64,000 nt of DNA from Pseudomonas sp. BMS12 (GCF_001592875.1 NZ_LSOF01000018.1:104236-168235), one strand, 5' to 3'; shown: positions 34,706 through 42,509, numbered from the stretch's first letter. Numbers and translations are program-made. Notes: a model not told the origin generated them from the letters alone.

Positions 34706-35529
34706 CCTCTAACCCTCATGTATTCAGCGTGCATTTGCTCTAATACTTGCGAGCTTGTTGCGTCATTTTCAACTGCTACTACAACCGCATCACCTTTCAT
34801 TTTAATGTTTTTAGCCTTGGTGCCTTTGTTAGGGATCACTCTGGCAGAAGCTGTATTCCCAGTGGCTGCGGTTGATTTTGCTACAGACTCAGCGACTTCT
34901 TCATTAAGTGCCTCACCGACAACCTCTAAGGTTCCTGATGAAGCTCCCATGCTTTGCGCGTAAACCGATAGGGGTTTTTGAAAGAGCTCATCTGCATCAA
35001 CAGGATTTGGCCCTGTAAAAGTCGCCCTGAATTTTCGAATTGAATATGCGCCCCGGAGCTTATCCAGAAAGTCTTCTGGGTCTGGTATTACGTCGACTCT
35101 GATTTCTATTCCTGACTCAATTGCAACTCTGGTGGTTAAGAGCAAATCCTTAATTCTTCTAGCAATGCTTGAGGCATTCGGGGCTAATTTTGATTTTTTG
35201 GCGATGCCAAGCAATCCAATTTTTGCGTCAAAAATAACAACTGTATAGGGGCCAGAGTCATCTAGCTCATCAACAAAGTCGCCAGTTTCTTTATCGAATT
35301 TTTCAACAGTTGTCTTTGTGGTTCTGCCTACAGCAAAAGATCCTGAAACCTCATCAAACATTCTAACGTTGCCGAGATGCCATTCGCTCCCGCTCGATAA
35401 GGTGTATTCGGGTTTGTCATGAATAGATTCTAGGAAAAGCTCCATTGATGATTTGCTTTTAACAAACAACGGAAGCTGTGCTGGCTTTATAAATTTTGCT
35501 CTATATAAGTGGTATTCGCGTGTTCCCAA
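34702..35529 (-). CDS. Unknown protein, first gene of the FRG cassette
   Basis: A 275-aa protein without signal peptide or membrane helix. An N-terminal part (EYHLYRAKFIKPAQLPLFVK; then SSGSEWHLGNVRMFDEVSGSFAVGR) is followed by a helical region and a low-complexity Ala/Thr/Lys-rich stretch near residues 205-250. I do not recognise the family; the layout resembles uncharacterised proteins paired with toxin or defence genes. The start is TTG at 35529, supported by AGGAGG 9 bases upstream. It is coupled to the FRG gene by a 4-bp overlap, and both lie in one cassette, so they are expected to act together. Confidence 0.72.
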   Translation of the reverse strand: MGTREYHLYRAKFIKPAQLPLFVKSKSSMELFLESIHDKPEYTLSSGSEWHLGNVRMFDEVSGSFAVGRTTKTTVEKFDKETGDFVDELDDSGPYTVVIFDAKIGLLGIAKKSKLAPNASSIARRIKDLLLTTRVAIESGIEIRVDVIPDPEDFLDKLRGAYSIRKFRATFTGPNPVDADELFQKPLSVYAQSMGASSGTLEVVGEALNEEVAESVAKSTAATGNTASARVIPNKGTKAKNIKMKGDAVVVAVENDATSSQVLEQMHAEYMRVRG

Positions 35530-35559
35530 TGCTCAATCCTCCTCTGATCTATGGGTGCA

Positions 35560-35636
35560 ATTTAACGTTTGGTTAAGGGGCCGGCTTTAGCCGGTCCCGA
35601 ACGAGCGAAGCGAGTGACTTGAACCATTTGTTAGGC
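35560..35636 (-). other. attC site (77 bp)
   Basis: It runs on the minus strand from GCCTAAC (35636-35630) to GTTAAAT (35566-35560) and belongs to the 155-aa protein cassette. It differs from the others at three or four positions in the inner loop (AACGAGCG, GAGTGAC). Confidence 0.93.
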
Positions 35637-35637
35637 C

Positions 35638-36105
35638 TCACTCGATGATTGGCCTGTACACCGAATTAGGTAACCACCACTCCTCAAGTACTTGGCACGC
35701 AAGCTCAGCATGCACTGAGTCTTTAGCGAAAGCCAAGTGTTCTATTGCATGTCTTATCGCTGTTTCTTGCTCGGTGGATAGAGAGCCTAGTCTTGGTGGT
35801 GTACGTTCAGGTGGGCGTAGCGAATTCAGAAGGGCATCTGTAACAACACTGCCTTTGTGGATTCTGCAGAATGCATATTGGAAAAAATATGGTAAATAAT
35901 GCCGCCAAGATAAAGGGTCTAGATAACTGAGGCCCCAATGGAAGCTCTCAAGATATTCATCTGATACTTGGTCGTACTCAGATTCAAATGGTGTTGGTGT
36001 GCTGTAATCGTCAATTGCATTGCCGGCACGCAGTGACATTAATGGCGCGCAAGATGTCTCGCTATAGAAGGCTTTGAACAACTCGGTGGTTAGCGTTGAA
36101 CTCAT
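35638..36105 (-). CDS. Hypothetical protein, cassette gene
   Basis: A 155-aa cytoplasmic protein. Features are LRAGNAIDDY (about residue 26), SDEYLESFHWGLSYLDPLSWRHYLPYFFQYAF (about 48-80) and a C-terminal helical region with many His/Glu. This layout resembles small uncharacterised families found in integrons and near toxin-immunity genes, but I cannot name it. The ATG at 36105 is 12 bases from the core site. Its stop lies 2 bases before the attC. Confidence 0.7.
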   Translation of the reverse strand: MSSTLTTELFKAFYSETSCAPLMSLRAGNAIDDYSTPTPFESEYDQVSDEYLESFHWGLSYLDPLSWRHYLPYFFQYAFCRIHKGSVVTDALLNSLRPPERTPPRLGSLSTEQETAIRHAIEHLAFAKDSVHAELACQVLEEWWLPNSVYRPIIE

Positions 36106-36116
36106 GACTAAACTGG

Positions 36117-36193
36117 GCCTAACGTTTGGTTAAGGGGCCGGCTTTAGCCGGTCCCGAGCGAGCGAAGCGAGTGACTTGAACCATTTGTTAGCT
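36117..36193 (-). other. attC site (77 bp)
   Basis: It runs on the minus strand from AGCTAAC (36193-36187) to GTTAGGC (36123-36117). The AGCTAAC end matches GTTAGCT at 36864-36858, which marks the start of the same cassette. Confidence 0.93.
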
Positions 36194-36841
36194 TTTTAAT
36201 TTGCTGAGATTGGCTTCTGCGCTAAGCAATTGCAGCTCTGCATTTTCTTGATGATATGCGCGCCATTTATTGGCTAGCTCTGTGTTGGCAAGAATCCCGC
36301 GCTGGTCTAGGTCGGCTGCCTCAGGGTTGACTAACACAATTGAGTCGAATGAAAGACCTTCTTGACTCAAAAAGTTGCTCAGAAGAATTTCAAATTGCGG
36401 GGAGTTATAAGAGGCATGGCTGTTTTCGTAGTTTAGCGGTATGCCAAGAATAGGGCAGGTGGAAGTTTTGCTTATTTGCTCTTTCTTGAATGTTGTGATT
36501 ATTTCCTTAACAGCCCTTCTAAATGCCATTGACACTACTGATTTATGTGAGGCAGGTTGAATGCAATGCACCCAGCTGCAATCAATTTTTGTGCCGTCAA
36601 TGCGGTGAATGTACAGGCACCGATTTTTATGAAAGTCTCTTTCGACTTTTATGTGGTCTATACCTGCTCCTTTCTTTTCCTCATATTCTGAGTGAAGTGT
36701 AAATAAAGAGGCGAAGAAGTGTTCGTCGTCGAGATTTATTCTGGAGCCTGCCTCGTATTGATTTATCCTGCGTCGGGCTTCTTCTGTGGCAGAACTTTTG
36801 GTCTTAAATTGATAGCTTCCAAAGATTATCGGCTTCGCCAC
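36188..36841 (-). CDS. DUF3223/DCL-family protein, first cassette gene
   Basis: A 217-aa protein. The N-terminal half (FGSYQFKTKSSATEEARRRI, then FFASLFTLHSEYEEKKGAGI and the DGTKIDCSWVHCI stretch) matches the DUF3223/DCL family. The C-terminal half carries CPILGIPLNYENSHASY, which looks like a degenerate HNH-type segment. The start is GTG at 36841 with AGGAG 7 bases upstream. It is the first cassette in the array, next to the presumed attachment end, the position usually best expressed in integrons. DCL proteins affect rRNA processing in plants; the bacterial role is unknown. Confidence 0.75.
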   Translation of the reverse strand: MAKPIIFGSYQFKTKSSATEEARRRINQYEAGSRINLDDEHFFASLFTLHSEYEEKKGAGIDHIKVERDFHKNRCLYIHRIDGTKIDCSWVHCIQPASHKSVVSMAFRRAVKEIITTFKKEQISKTSTCPILGIPLNYENSHASYNSPQFEILLSNFLSQEGLSFDSIVLVNPEAADLDQRGILANTELANKWRAYHQENAELQLLSAEANLSKLKS

Positions 36842-36857
36842 AGTACTCTCCTTAAAA

Positions 36858-36919
36858 AGCTAACTATAAGTAGACGACACAAGTGGCGTAATTTATTACG
36901 CCACTTGTGTCGCATAACG
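36858..36919 (-). other. Right end of the array: core sites and a 38-bp palindrome (attI-like or remnant site)
   Basis: Reading the minus strand, GTTATGC (36919-36913) is followed by an 18-bp perfect inverted repeat (36912-36895 with 36892-36875, 2-base centre), then the core GTTAGCT (36864-36858) that opens the first cassette. The upstream end of a cassette array is where attI and a promoter normally sit. No integrase gene is present within 1 kb. The palindrome may be a replaced attC, an attI remnant or a promoter-linked element; I cannot decide. Confidence 0.5.
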
Positions 36920-37051
36920 TTCCGCGCTGTCTACCAAGCCTTTGATTTTTCTCAATGCTTGTGCGGTGAACGCGACAGTTGAGAAAAGGCAAAAGGGACA
37001 GGCAGTAAAGCTGGAGCGGAACAGGATTTGTTCTCGACGCTACTGATTTGC
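36920..37051. other. Non-coding junction between array and core genome
   Basis: This 132-bp stretch separates the array from the stop codon of the M23 peptidase gene. A short open frame on the minus strand (63 codons) crosses it but has no ribosome-binding site or conserved motif. No integrase remnant was seen. Confidence 0.5.
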
Positions 37052-37579
37052 TCATGGGCTGTCTACTGCGGTTCCGCGCAGTCTCTGGTTGGGGTCGAGA
37101 TAGAACATCTTCTTCCAGCCTCGAGTGCTGTCATCCCAGCGCCAGGGATAGGGCAACAGGGTGACTATCGAGTAATGCAGGTGGGCTGGTTTGCCGCGTG
37201 CGTTGCCGCTGTCGCCGACGCTGCCGAGTAGGCTGCCTGGTAGCACGGGTTGGCCGGGCAGGGCGCTGTAGTCGTTGAGGTGGGCGAAGTAGTGCAGGCG
37301 CCATTTGGGGCCGAGCATGAGGATGACTTTGCCGCCCACGGCGAGTTCGCCGCGAAACAGCACCAGCCCGTAGGTGGGGGCGATAACCGGGGTGCCTTGG
37401 CGGGCGAAGATGTCGATACCCTTGTGGGTGCCGGAGCGGCCCCAGGGTTCGAACCAGAAGCTCTGCGCATTCCAGTCACGTGGGCTGGCGCCCTGCACGG
37501 GGATCTGCAGCCACTCCGGTGCGAGCAGCCAGGCCAGCAGCAGGGCCGCCAGCAAGTGGCGTGTGCGTGGGCGTCTCAT
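37052..37579 (-). CDS. M23-family peptidoglycan metallopeptidase
   Basis: A 175-aa exported LytM/M23 peptidase. A hydrophobic signal-like segment spans residues 8-22. The zinc ligands are His-52 and Asp-56 (HKGID) and His-135 in HLHYS, so the active site is intact. The ATG at 37579 overlaps the stop of the upstream gene (ATGA), and the much longer in-frame extension would read through that gene. The protein probably trims peptidoglycan cross-links in the periplasm. It is the first core gene to the right of the cassette array. Confidence 0.88.
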   Translation of the reverse strand: MRRPRTRHLLAALLLAWLLAPEWLQIPVQGASPRDWNAQSFWFEPWGRSGTHKGIDIFARQGTPVIAPTYGLVLFRGELAVGGKVILMLGPKWRLHYFAHLNDYSALPGQPVLPGSLLGSVGDSGNARGKPAHLHYSIVTLLPYPWRWDDSTRGWKKMFYLDPNQRLRGTAVDSP

Positions 37580-38106
37580 TGCACGCCAGCGCTGCGTAGG
37601 CGGCGGATCAGTTGGTTGAGGCCTTCGGCTTTCAGGCAGAGGAACAGGCCGATCAACAACTCGATGACGGTGATCAGTTCCTGGATGGCGTATGCCGGCA
37701 GGTTTTCCTGATCGGCCGGGGTGCCGCGCAGCATGTAGATGATCCAGGCCGCGTTGTTGAAGGAGTCGGCCAGACTGCGGGCAACCAGGTAGACGCCGAG
37801 GATGCAGAAGGCGACCGACTGTAGCTCCTGGGCGTTGATGCCAGTGGTCGAGGTTTCGGTACTGGCTGGCGCCGCCAGTCGTCGAGCGATGGTTTGAGGA
37901 AATTTCAATAGCGCCAGGGCGACCAGCAGCAGGCAGGCGACTTGGCCGATGGCCAGGAACACCAGCCCGCGTACATCGCCGGGGGCGCTGACGTTGGCGA
38001 CCTGATGGATGTACTGGTATTGCTGGATGGCCGTCATGAAGGTGCTGTACAGCAGGTACAGGGCAAATATGCGTAAGGCGATGGCAAGCAGGTCCGTGGC
38101 TTTCAT
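37576..38106 (-). CDS. Hypothetical membrane protein (176 aa)
   Basis: A membrane protein with four predicted helices (about residues 5-25, 45-66, 95-112, 140-160) and short polar loops, one rich in Thr/Ser (STETSTTGINAQ). I recognise no domain. It is translationally coupled to the M23 peptidase gene through a 4-bp overlap, so the pair may act in envelope maintenance. The upstream neighbour is an AraC regulator gene on the same strand, 30 bp away. Confidence 0.72.
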   Translation of the reverse strand: MKATDLLAIALRIFALYLLYSTFMTAIQQYQYIHQVANVSAPGDVRGLVFLAIGQVACLLLVALALLKFPQTIARRLAAPASTETSTTGINAQELQSVAFCILGVYLVARSLADSFNNAAWIIYMLRGTPADQENLPAYAIQELITVIELLIGLFLCLKAEGLNQLIRRLRSAGVQ

Positions 38107-38136
38107 GGTTCTTCCCTGAGTGTTGATGGTGCTTGG

Positions 38137-39138
38137 CTAGCTGTCCTGATGCATGCGATAGGCGCCCGGAGTCAGCCCTGTCCATTTCTTGAACGCACGA
38201 TGGAAGGCCGAGGGCTCGGAGAAACCGAGCTGTTCGGCGAGAGCCTGGATGGACAGCTCGTCGCGGCCCAGGTGGTAAATGGCCAGGTCGCGGCGCAGGT
38301 GGTCTTTGAGTTCCTGGAAGCTGCTGCCTTCTTCGCGCAGGTGGCGGCGCAGGGTCTGCGGACTGATATGCAACTGGCTGGCGACGTTTTCCAGGTCCGG
38401 CCAGTGCGTGCAGTCGCGGCCGAGCAAGCGGCGGATGCGGCTGGTCAGACTGTCGCCGCCATCGGGGCGGGCCAGCAGGTCGGCCGGCGAGTGTTCGAGG
38501 AACTGCTTGAGCGTGCGTTCATCCTGCAGCAGTGGCATGCCCAGGTAGCGGCTGTGGAACAGCAGGCTGGTGCTTTGCGCGTTGAAATGGCGCGGGCAGG
38601 GGTAGAGCAGGTCGTACTCGGCGCTGTGGCTCGGCTCGGGGTAGGCGAAAGTGGCTTCGTCCAGGCGGATGCGCTGGCCGATCAGCCAGCTGCCGAGGCG
38701 GTGCCAGATCACCAGCAGGCTTTCTGTGAGGAAGTGGTCGGGGTCGTGCAGGGCGGAGCTGTCGATGCTCAAGCGCACCTGTTCGCCTTCGTGGCGCAGG
38801 CTCACCCGTGGCGCATCGGGGAACAGGTCGTAGAACAGCATGCCGCGCACCAGGGCTTTTTCCAGGCTGCGGCAGTGGATGATGGCGTGGCACATCATGG
38901 CGAAGGTGCCGCGCTTGCTGGGCACGCTGCCGAAGCCCATGTATTCGTCGTCGAGCAGTAGCCAGAGACCTTGGATCAGCTGCGAGAACTGCTCCGGCGC
39001 CAGGCGTGCGCGCGGTTCGTCGAGTAATGCCGGCTGGATGCCGAGCTCGCGCAGCAGCGGGCGGGTGTCGACGCCGTGGCGCTCGGCGCCGCGCAGGGCG
39101 GCGCGGATGAAGTGGCTGGCGATGGTGCGTTCGCGCAT
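38137..39138 (-). CDS. AraC-family regulator with arabinose-binding-like domain
   Basis: A 333-aa regulator with the OruR-type N-terminal domain (ALRGAERHGVDTRPLLRELGI; MGFGSVPSKRGTFAMMCHAI) and a C-terminal AraC HTH (LHISPQTLRRHLREEGSSFQELKDHLRRDLA, then ALAEQLGFSEPSAFHRAFKKWTG). The ATG at 39138 fits the family start MRERTIASHFIRAAL; the upstream extension is in REP-like sequence. The target is unknown; the immediate downstream genes are a membrane protein and an M23 peptidase. Confidence 0.88.
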   Translation of the reverse strand: MRERTIASHFIRAALRGAERHGVDTRPLLRELGIQPALLDEPRARLAPEQFSQLIQGLWLLLDDEYMGFGSVPSKRGTFAMMCHAIIHCRSLEKALVRGMLFYDLFPDAPRVSLRHEGEQVRLSIDSSALHDPDHFLTESLLVIWHRLGSWLIGQRIRLDEATFAYPEPSHSAEYDLLYPCPRHFNAQSTSLLFHSRYLGMPLLQDERTLKQFLEHSPADLLARPDGGDSLTSRIRRLLGRDCTHWPDLENVASQLHISPQTLRRHLREEGSSFQELKDHLRRDLAIYHLGRDELSIQALAEQLGFSEPSAFHRAFKKWTGLTPGAYRMHQDS

Positions 39139-39204
39139 GGGCTGGCTCGTTCTAAGCGTGGCCGGATGGTAGGCGTTGGAGTGGGAAGGGGACAAGCGGG
39201 GTGG

Positions 39205-39730
39205 TGGTTTTGTCGGAGCGGCTTTAGCCGCGATGTCTCCGCTATTGCGCCGCAAGCGGGGCGTCGCTCGGTCGCTCCCGTACAGCCTCTAGCTGCTATG
39301 AGCTTGTTGTAGGAGGGGGCTTGGCCGCGACCGTCTGTGGCGCTGCCTGCGTCGCGGCCAAGGCCCCTTCTACACAAGCGATTCCGTGCAGGGGTGCCTA
39401 AGAGAATGGGTTTGGTCCCAGCCGTTAGGCTGGGTAGAGCGAAGTGAAACCCGGCATTCGTACGGCCAAGGTCAAAGCATCGCGACTGAAGCGGAGTGTC
39501 GCCCAGTCGCTCCCACAATAAAGTTGGTCTGTGCGCTGGTGTGGGTTGGGTTGATCGCCGAGAAGACCAACGTCGCATCGGCTCCGCCGCTTGGCGCCGT
39601 CGCAAAGTTCAGCCGGATCTGACCAATTGGCCTGAGTCGAGCGCGACTCGCTCCCCGCATGCGCCAGTGTGGGAGCGACTGGGCGACACTCCACTTCAGT
39701 CGCGATTGGGCAGGCCGATGAAGGCAGCCG
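39205..39730. repeat. Cluster of Pseudomonas REP-like palindromes
   Basis: This 660-bp gene-free region holds several inverted elements. One pair is GTAGGAGGGGGCTTGGCCGCGAC (39309-39331) facing its near-complement at 39350-39373. A second is a 38-bp sequence starting ATCGCGACTGAAGCGGAGTG at about 39478, repeated inverted at about 39669-39708 with one or two mismatches. A single copy of the GGAGCGGCTTTAGCCGCGAT type lies at 39216. Such REP pairs usually sit between genes as bacterial interspersed mosaic elements; the rest of the gap shows nothing else. Confidence 0.75.
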
Positions 39731-39801
39731 CATTTTACAAATGCGGGGCTGTGCGCTTGCAGGGCGGGCCGCTGCTTGCCTTCACCGCAGGGCTCCGGCA
39801 A

Positions 39802-41535
39802 TCAGGCGCTGAGCAGCTGCCAGGCCAGCAGCGCGGCCAGCACCAACGCGGTGCTGCGCCAGAACAGCACTGGGTTGCGTTCCAGCAGCGGTGGGCAGTG
39901 TTTGCGCAGCAGCTCGTTGCTGGGTTGGCGCAGCTGGTGGACGAACTCGGAGAGCTCTTCGTAGCGCTTGTATGGGGCGGGGTGCAGGGCCTTGCGCAGC
40001 ACATCGTCGATCCAGGCCGGCAGCTCGCGCTCGGCATCGCGTAGCGGGCGGTAGGCCAGGCGATTCTGCGCGGCGCGGGTTCGGCACTTGGCCACGTCGG
40101 GGCCGTAGGGTAGCTCGCCGCTGAGCAGCTGGTAGGCGATCACCGCCAGGGAAAACTGGTCCGAGCGCGGCGAGCCGGCCTCGCCGAGGAAGTATTCCGG
40201 GGCCATATACTGGACGGTGCCAGGCAGTGGGTCGAGGGAGGCCTCGGGCAGTTGCTCGACCAGCCCGGCGACGCGGGACGAGCCGAAGTCGATCAGTTTG
40301 ACGGTGCCGCTGGTATCGATCAGCACGTTATCCGGGCGCAGGTCCTGGTGCAGCATTTCCAGGCGATGGAAGGCCTGCAGGCCGCGGGCGATCTGCTCGA
40401 TCAGGCTGCGCGCCCTGGCCAGGCCGGGGCGCGGGTTGTCGATCAGCCACTGGCGCAAGGTCTGACCTTCGACGTATTCGCAGACGCTGTACAGGTAATG
40501 GCGTTTGCGCGTTTGCGCGGGGGCCTTGAGCACGTAGGGGCTGTCGATACGCCGGGCGATCCATTCCTCCATCAGCAGGCGTTCGAGGTGTGATTGATTG
40601 TGTTGCAGCTCCACGGACGGCGCCTTGAGCGCTACCGGCGTGTCGCCGTCCAGGGCCAGGTAGACATGGCTGCGGCTGCTGGCGTGGATCTCGCGCACGA
40701 TGCGGTAGCCGTCGAACTCCATGCGTGGCTGCAGGTGCGGCGCCAGAGCCAGTTCGTCCAGCTGCTGCTGCAGTTCGCTGGCCTGCTGGGCTGGCAACTG
40801 CTCGATGCGCAGCAGCTGCACGGTGAGGTTGTCGTCGCTGCCGTTGTGGTAGGCCGCTTCGACCATGGCCAGGGCGGCACCGTCGAGGTCATCGCCGTGC
40901 TCGTGCAGCAGGGCGATCTGAGTGGCGCTGTCGAGGTGTTCGTGGACGCCGTCGCTGCTGAGCAGGAACACATCACCCGGCTCGACGGCGAAGCTGTGGT
41001 AGTCCAGTTCCAGATGCGGGCTGATGCCGAGGGCGCGGCTGAGGTAGCTGGTCTCGCGCGAAACCCACAGGCGATGCTCTTCGGTGAGTTGCTCCAGGCT
41101 GCCGGCGCGCAGGCGGCAGACGCGGGTGTCGCCGGCATGGAACAGGTGCGCGGTGCGCGCCTTGATGACCATGGCGCTGAGCGTGCAGACATAGCCGCGG
41201 TCCATGTCGTAGCGGTACTGGCTCTGCCGGGTCTGGGCGTACAGCCAGGAGTTGATCGACATCAACACGCGCTGGGCGGATTTCTTCACCGACCAGGCGT
41301 CGGAGGTGCAGTAGTAGTCGGCTAGGAAGCTGGCCACCGCCGCCTCGCTGGCGATGTGGCTGACCGCGCTGCTGCCGATGCCGTCGGCAATGGCGATGGC
41401 GATGCCCTTGCTGGACAGCTGCGGTTGGCAGGGTACGCAGGCGCCGTGGAAGTCCTGGTTGTCTTCCTTGCGGCCCTTGGAGGAGTGCTGGCCGAGGGAG
41501 ACGGCGAGTTGCGGCGGTGCTTGCTCGTAGATCAT
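39802..41535 (-). CDS. Bifunctional PP2C-type phosphatase / serine-threonine kinase, membrane anchored
   Basis: A 577-aa protein in two catalytic parts. Residues about 8-245 are a PP2C phosphatase (SSKGRKEDNQDFHG; AIADGIGSSAVSHIAS; HAGDTRVCRL; LSSDGVHEHLD; GSDDNLTVQLL). Residues about 262-530 are a protein kinase: Lys in TPVALKAPS, catalytic HQDLRPDNVLID, metal loop LIDFGSSRV, and APEYFLGE. One C-terminal transmembrane helix ends at WQLLSA. The start at 41535 is used. It is 93 bp downstream of the nitrite-type transporter gene on the same strand, as with PA1782 near nasA/nirBD in P. aeruginosa, so it may tune nitrate/nitrite assimilation by phosphorylation. Confidence 0.9.
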   Translation of the reverse strand: MIYEQAPPQLAVSLGQHSSKGRKEDNQDFHGACVPCQPQLSSKGIAIAIADGIGSSAVSHIASEAAVASFLADYYCTSDAWSVKKSAQRVLMSINSWLYAQTRQSQYRYDMDRGYVCTLSAMVIKARTAHLFHAGDTRVCRLRAGSLEQLTEEHRLWVSRETSYLSRALGISPHLELDYHSFAVEPGDVFLLSSDGVHEHLDSATQIALLHEHGDDLDGAALAMVEAAYHNGSDDNLTVQLLRIEQLPAQQASELQQQLDELALAPHLQPRMEFDGYRIVREIHASSRSHVYLALDGDTPVALKAPSVELQHNQSHLERLLMEEWIARRIDSPYVLKAPAQTRKRHYLYSVCEYVEGQTLRQWLIDNPRPGLARARSLIEQIARGLQAFHRLEMLHQDLRPDNVLIDTSGTVKLIDFGSSRVAGLVEQLPEASLDPLPGTVQYMAPEYFLGEAGSPRSDQFSLAVIAYQLLSGELPYGPDVAKCRTRAAQNRLAYRPLRDAERELPAWIDDVLRKALHPAPYKRYEELSEFVHQLRQPSNELLRKHCPPLLERNPVLFWRSTALVLAALLAWQLLSA

Positions 41536-41628
41536 GGGCCTCCCATGGTAAGGGCGGTGTAGCGCTGGGTTCGCCAAGTGGCTAACCCAGCCTACGTCAG
41601 CGCACGGCCCCGCGAGGGGCCGCCAGGC

Positions 41629-42441
41629 TTAGCTGAGGGCGCGCTTGGGCGCGGTCTTCACGTGGGTGGCGTAGAGGGTCAGGCCGGTGAAGGCCAGGCC
41701 GCCGACCAGGTTGCCCAGCGCAGTGGGGATTTCGTTCCAGATCATGTAGTCCATCACCGAGAAACCACCGCCCATGATGATGGCCGAGGGGAACAGGAAC
41801 ATGTTCACCACCGAATGCTCGAAGCCCATGAAGAAGAACAGCATGATCGGCATCCACATGGCGATGACCTTGCCGCTGACCGAGGTGGAGATCATTGCGC
41901 CAACCACGCCCATGGACACCATCCAGTTGCACAGCATGCCGCGCACGAAGATGGTCAGCCAGCCGGCCAGGCCGTATTCGGCATAGCCCAGGGTACGGGC
42001 CTCGCCGATGTGGGCGATTTTCTCGCCGACCGCGCCGGGGGAGGTGGAGAACCCGTAGGTGAAGACGAAGGCCATCATGAAGGCCACGGTCAGTGCCCCG
42101 GCGAAGTTGCCGGTGAACACCAGGCCCCAGTTGCGCAGCACGCCTTGCACGGTCACGCCGGGGCGTTTGTCCAGCAGGGCCAGGGGGGTGAGGACAAACA
42201 CCCCGGTGAGCAGGTCGAAGCCCATCAGGTAGAGCATCACGAAGCCGACCGGGAAGAGGATGGCACCCACCAGCGGCGAGCCGGTCTGCACGGTGATGGT
42301 CACGGCGAACACCGCGGCCAGGGCTAGGATGGCGCCGGCCATGAAGGCGCGGATCAGCGTATCGCGGGTGGACATGTAGATCTTCGACTCGCCGGCGTCG
42401 ACCATCTTCGAGGCGAACTCAGAGGGGATTAGGTAGGACAT
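41629..42441 (-). CDS. Formate/nitrite-family (FNT) transporter, probably nitrite
   Basis: A 270-aa membrane protein of the FNT family with six helices (FMAGAILALAAVFAVTI, LYLMGFDLLTGVFVLTPLALL, NWGLVFTGNFAGAL, GMLCNWMVSMGVVGAM, FFMGFEHSVVNMFLF and a last one). The pore histidine is expected in GFEHSVVNM. The family contains FocA (formate) and NirC (nitrite); the same leader and promoter type as nirB and the neighbouring kinase gene favour nitrite. The start at 42441 is preceded by AGAGAG. Confidence 0.9.
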   Translation of the reverse strand: MSYLIPSEFASKMVDAGESKIYMSTRDTLIRAFMAGAILALAAVFAVTITVQTGSPLVGAILFPVGFVMLYLMGFDLLTGVFVLTPLALLDKRPGVTVQGVLRNWGLVFTGNFAGALTVAFMMAFVFTYGFSTSPGAVGEKIAHIGEARTLGYAEYGLAGWLTIFVRGMLCNWMVSMGVVGAMISTSVSGKVIAMWMPIMLFFFMGFEHSVVNMFLFPSAIIMGGGFSVMDYMIWNEIPTALGNLVGGLAFTGLTLYATHVKTAPKRALS

Positions 42442-42509
42442 GCGGTTCTCTCTTCTGTCAGGGGGAGCTGTATCACCGAAGCGGCGGCCTGGGTGTGTGT
42501 GGCATGTGC

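Larger units (their letters stand above)
31487..36919 (-). mobile_element. Integron gene-cassette array without integrase (CALIN type)
   Basis: Nine minus-strand genes alternate with six near-identical 76-77 bp palindromic attC sites, one divergent attC and one degenerate attC. Each full site begins with RYYYAAC after the gene stop and ends with GTTRRRY, and the outer 7-mers of each cassette match (for example GTTATGC at 33489 down with GCATAAC at 32993; GTTAAAT with ATTTAAC; GTTAGCT with AGCTAAC). This is the exact signature of mobile cassettes. The island is visibly richer in A+T than its flanks. The upstream end (right side) runs into an M23 peptidase gene with no integrase gene or room for one, so cassettes must have been inserted by an integrase encoded elsewhere or since lost. 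Confidence 0.92.

Noticed and set aside
32400..36200. CRISPR array, because of regularly recurring near-identical repeats
   Set aside because: Repeats are 76-77 bp palindromes spaced by whole genes and carry RYYYAAC/GTTRRRY ends, so they are attC sites.
36864..37055. A 63-codon minus-strand frame at the array-core junction, considered as integrase remnant
   Set aside because: No tyrosine-recombinase motifs and no ribosome site; it crosses the palindrome.
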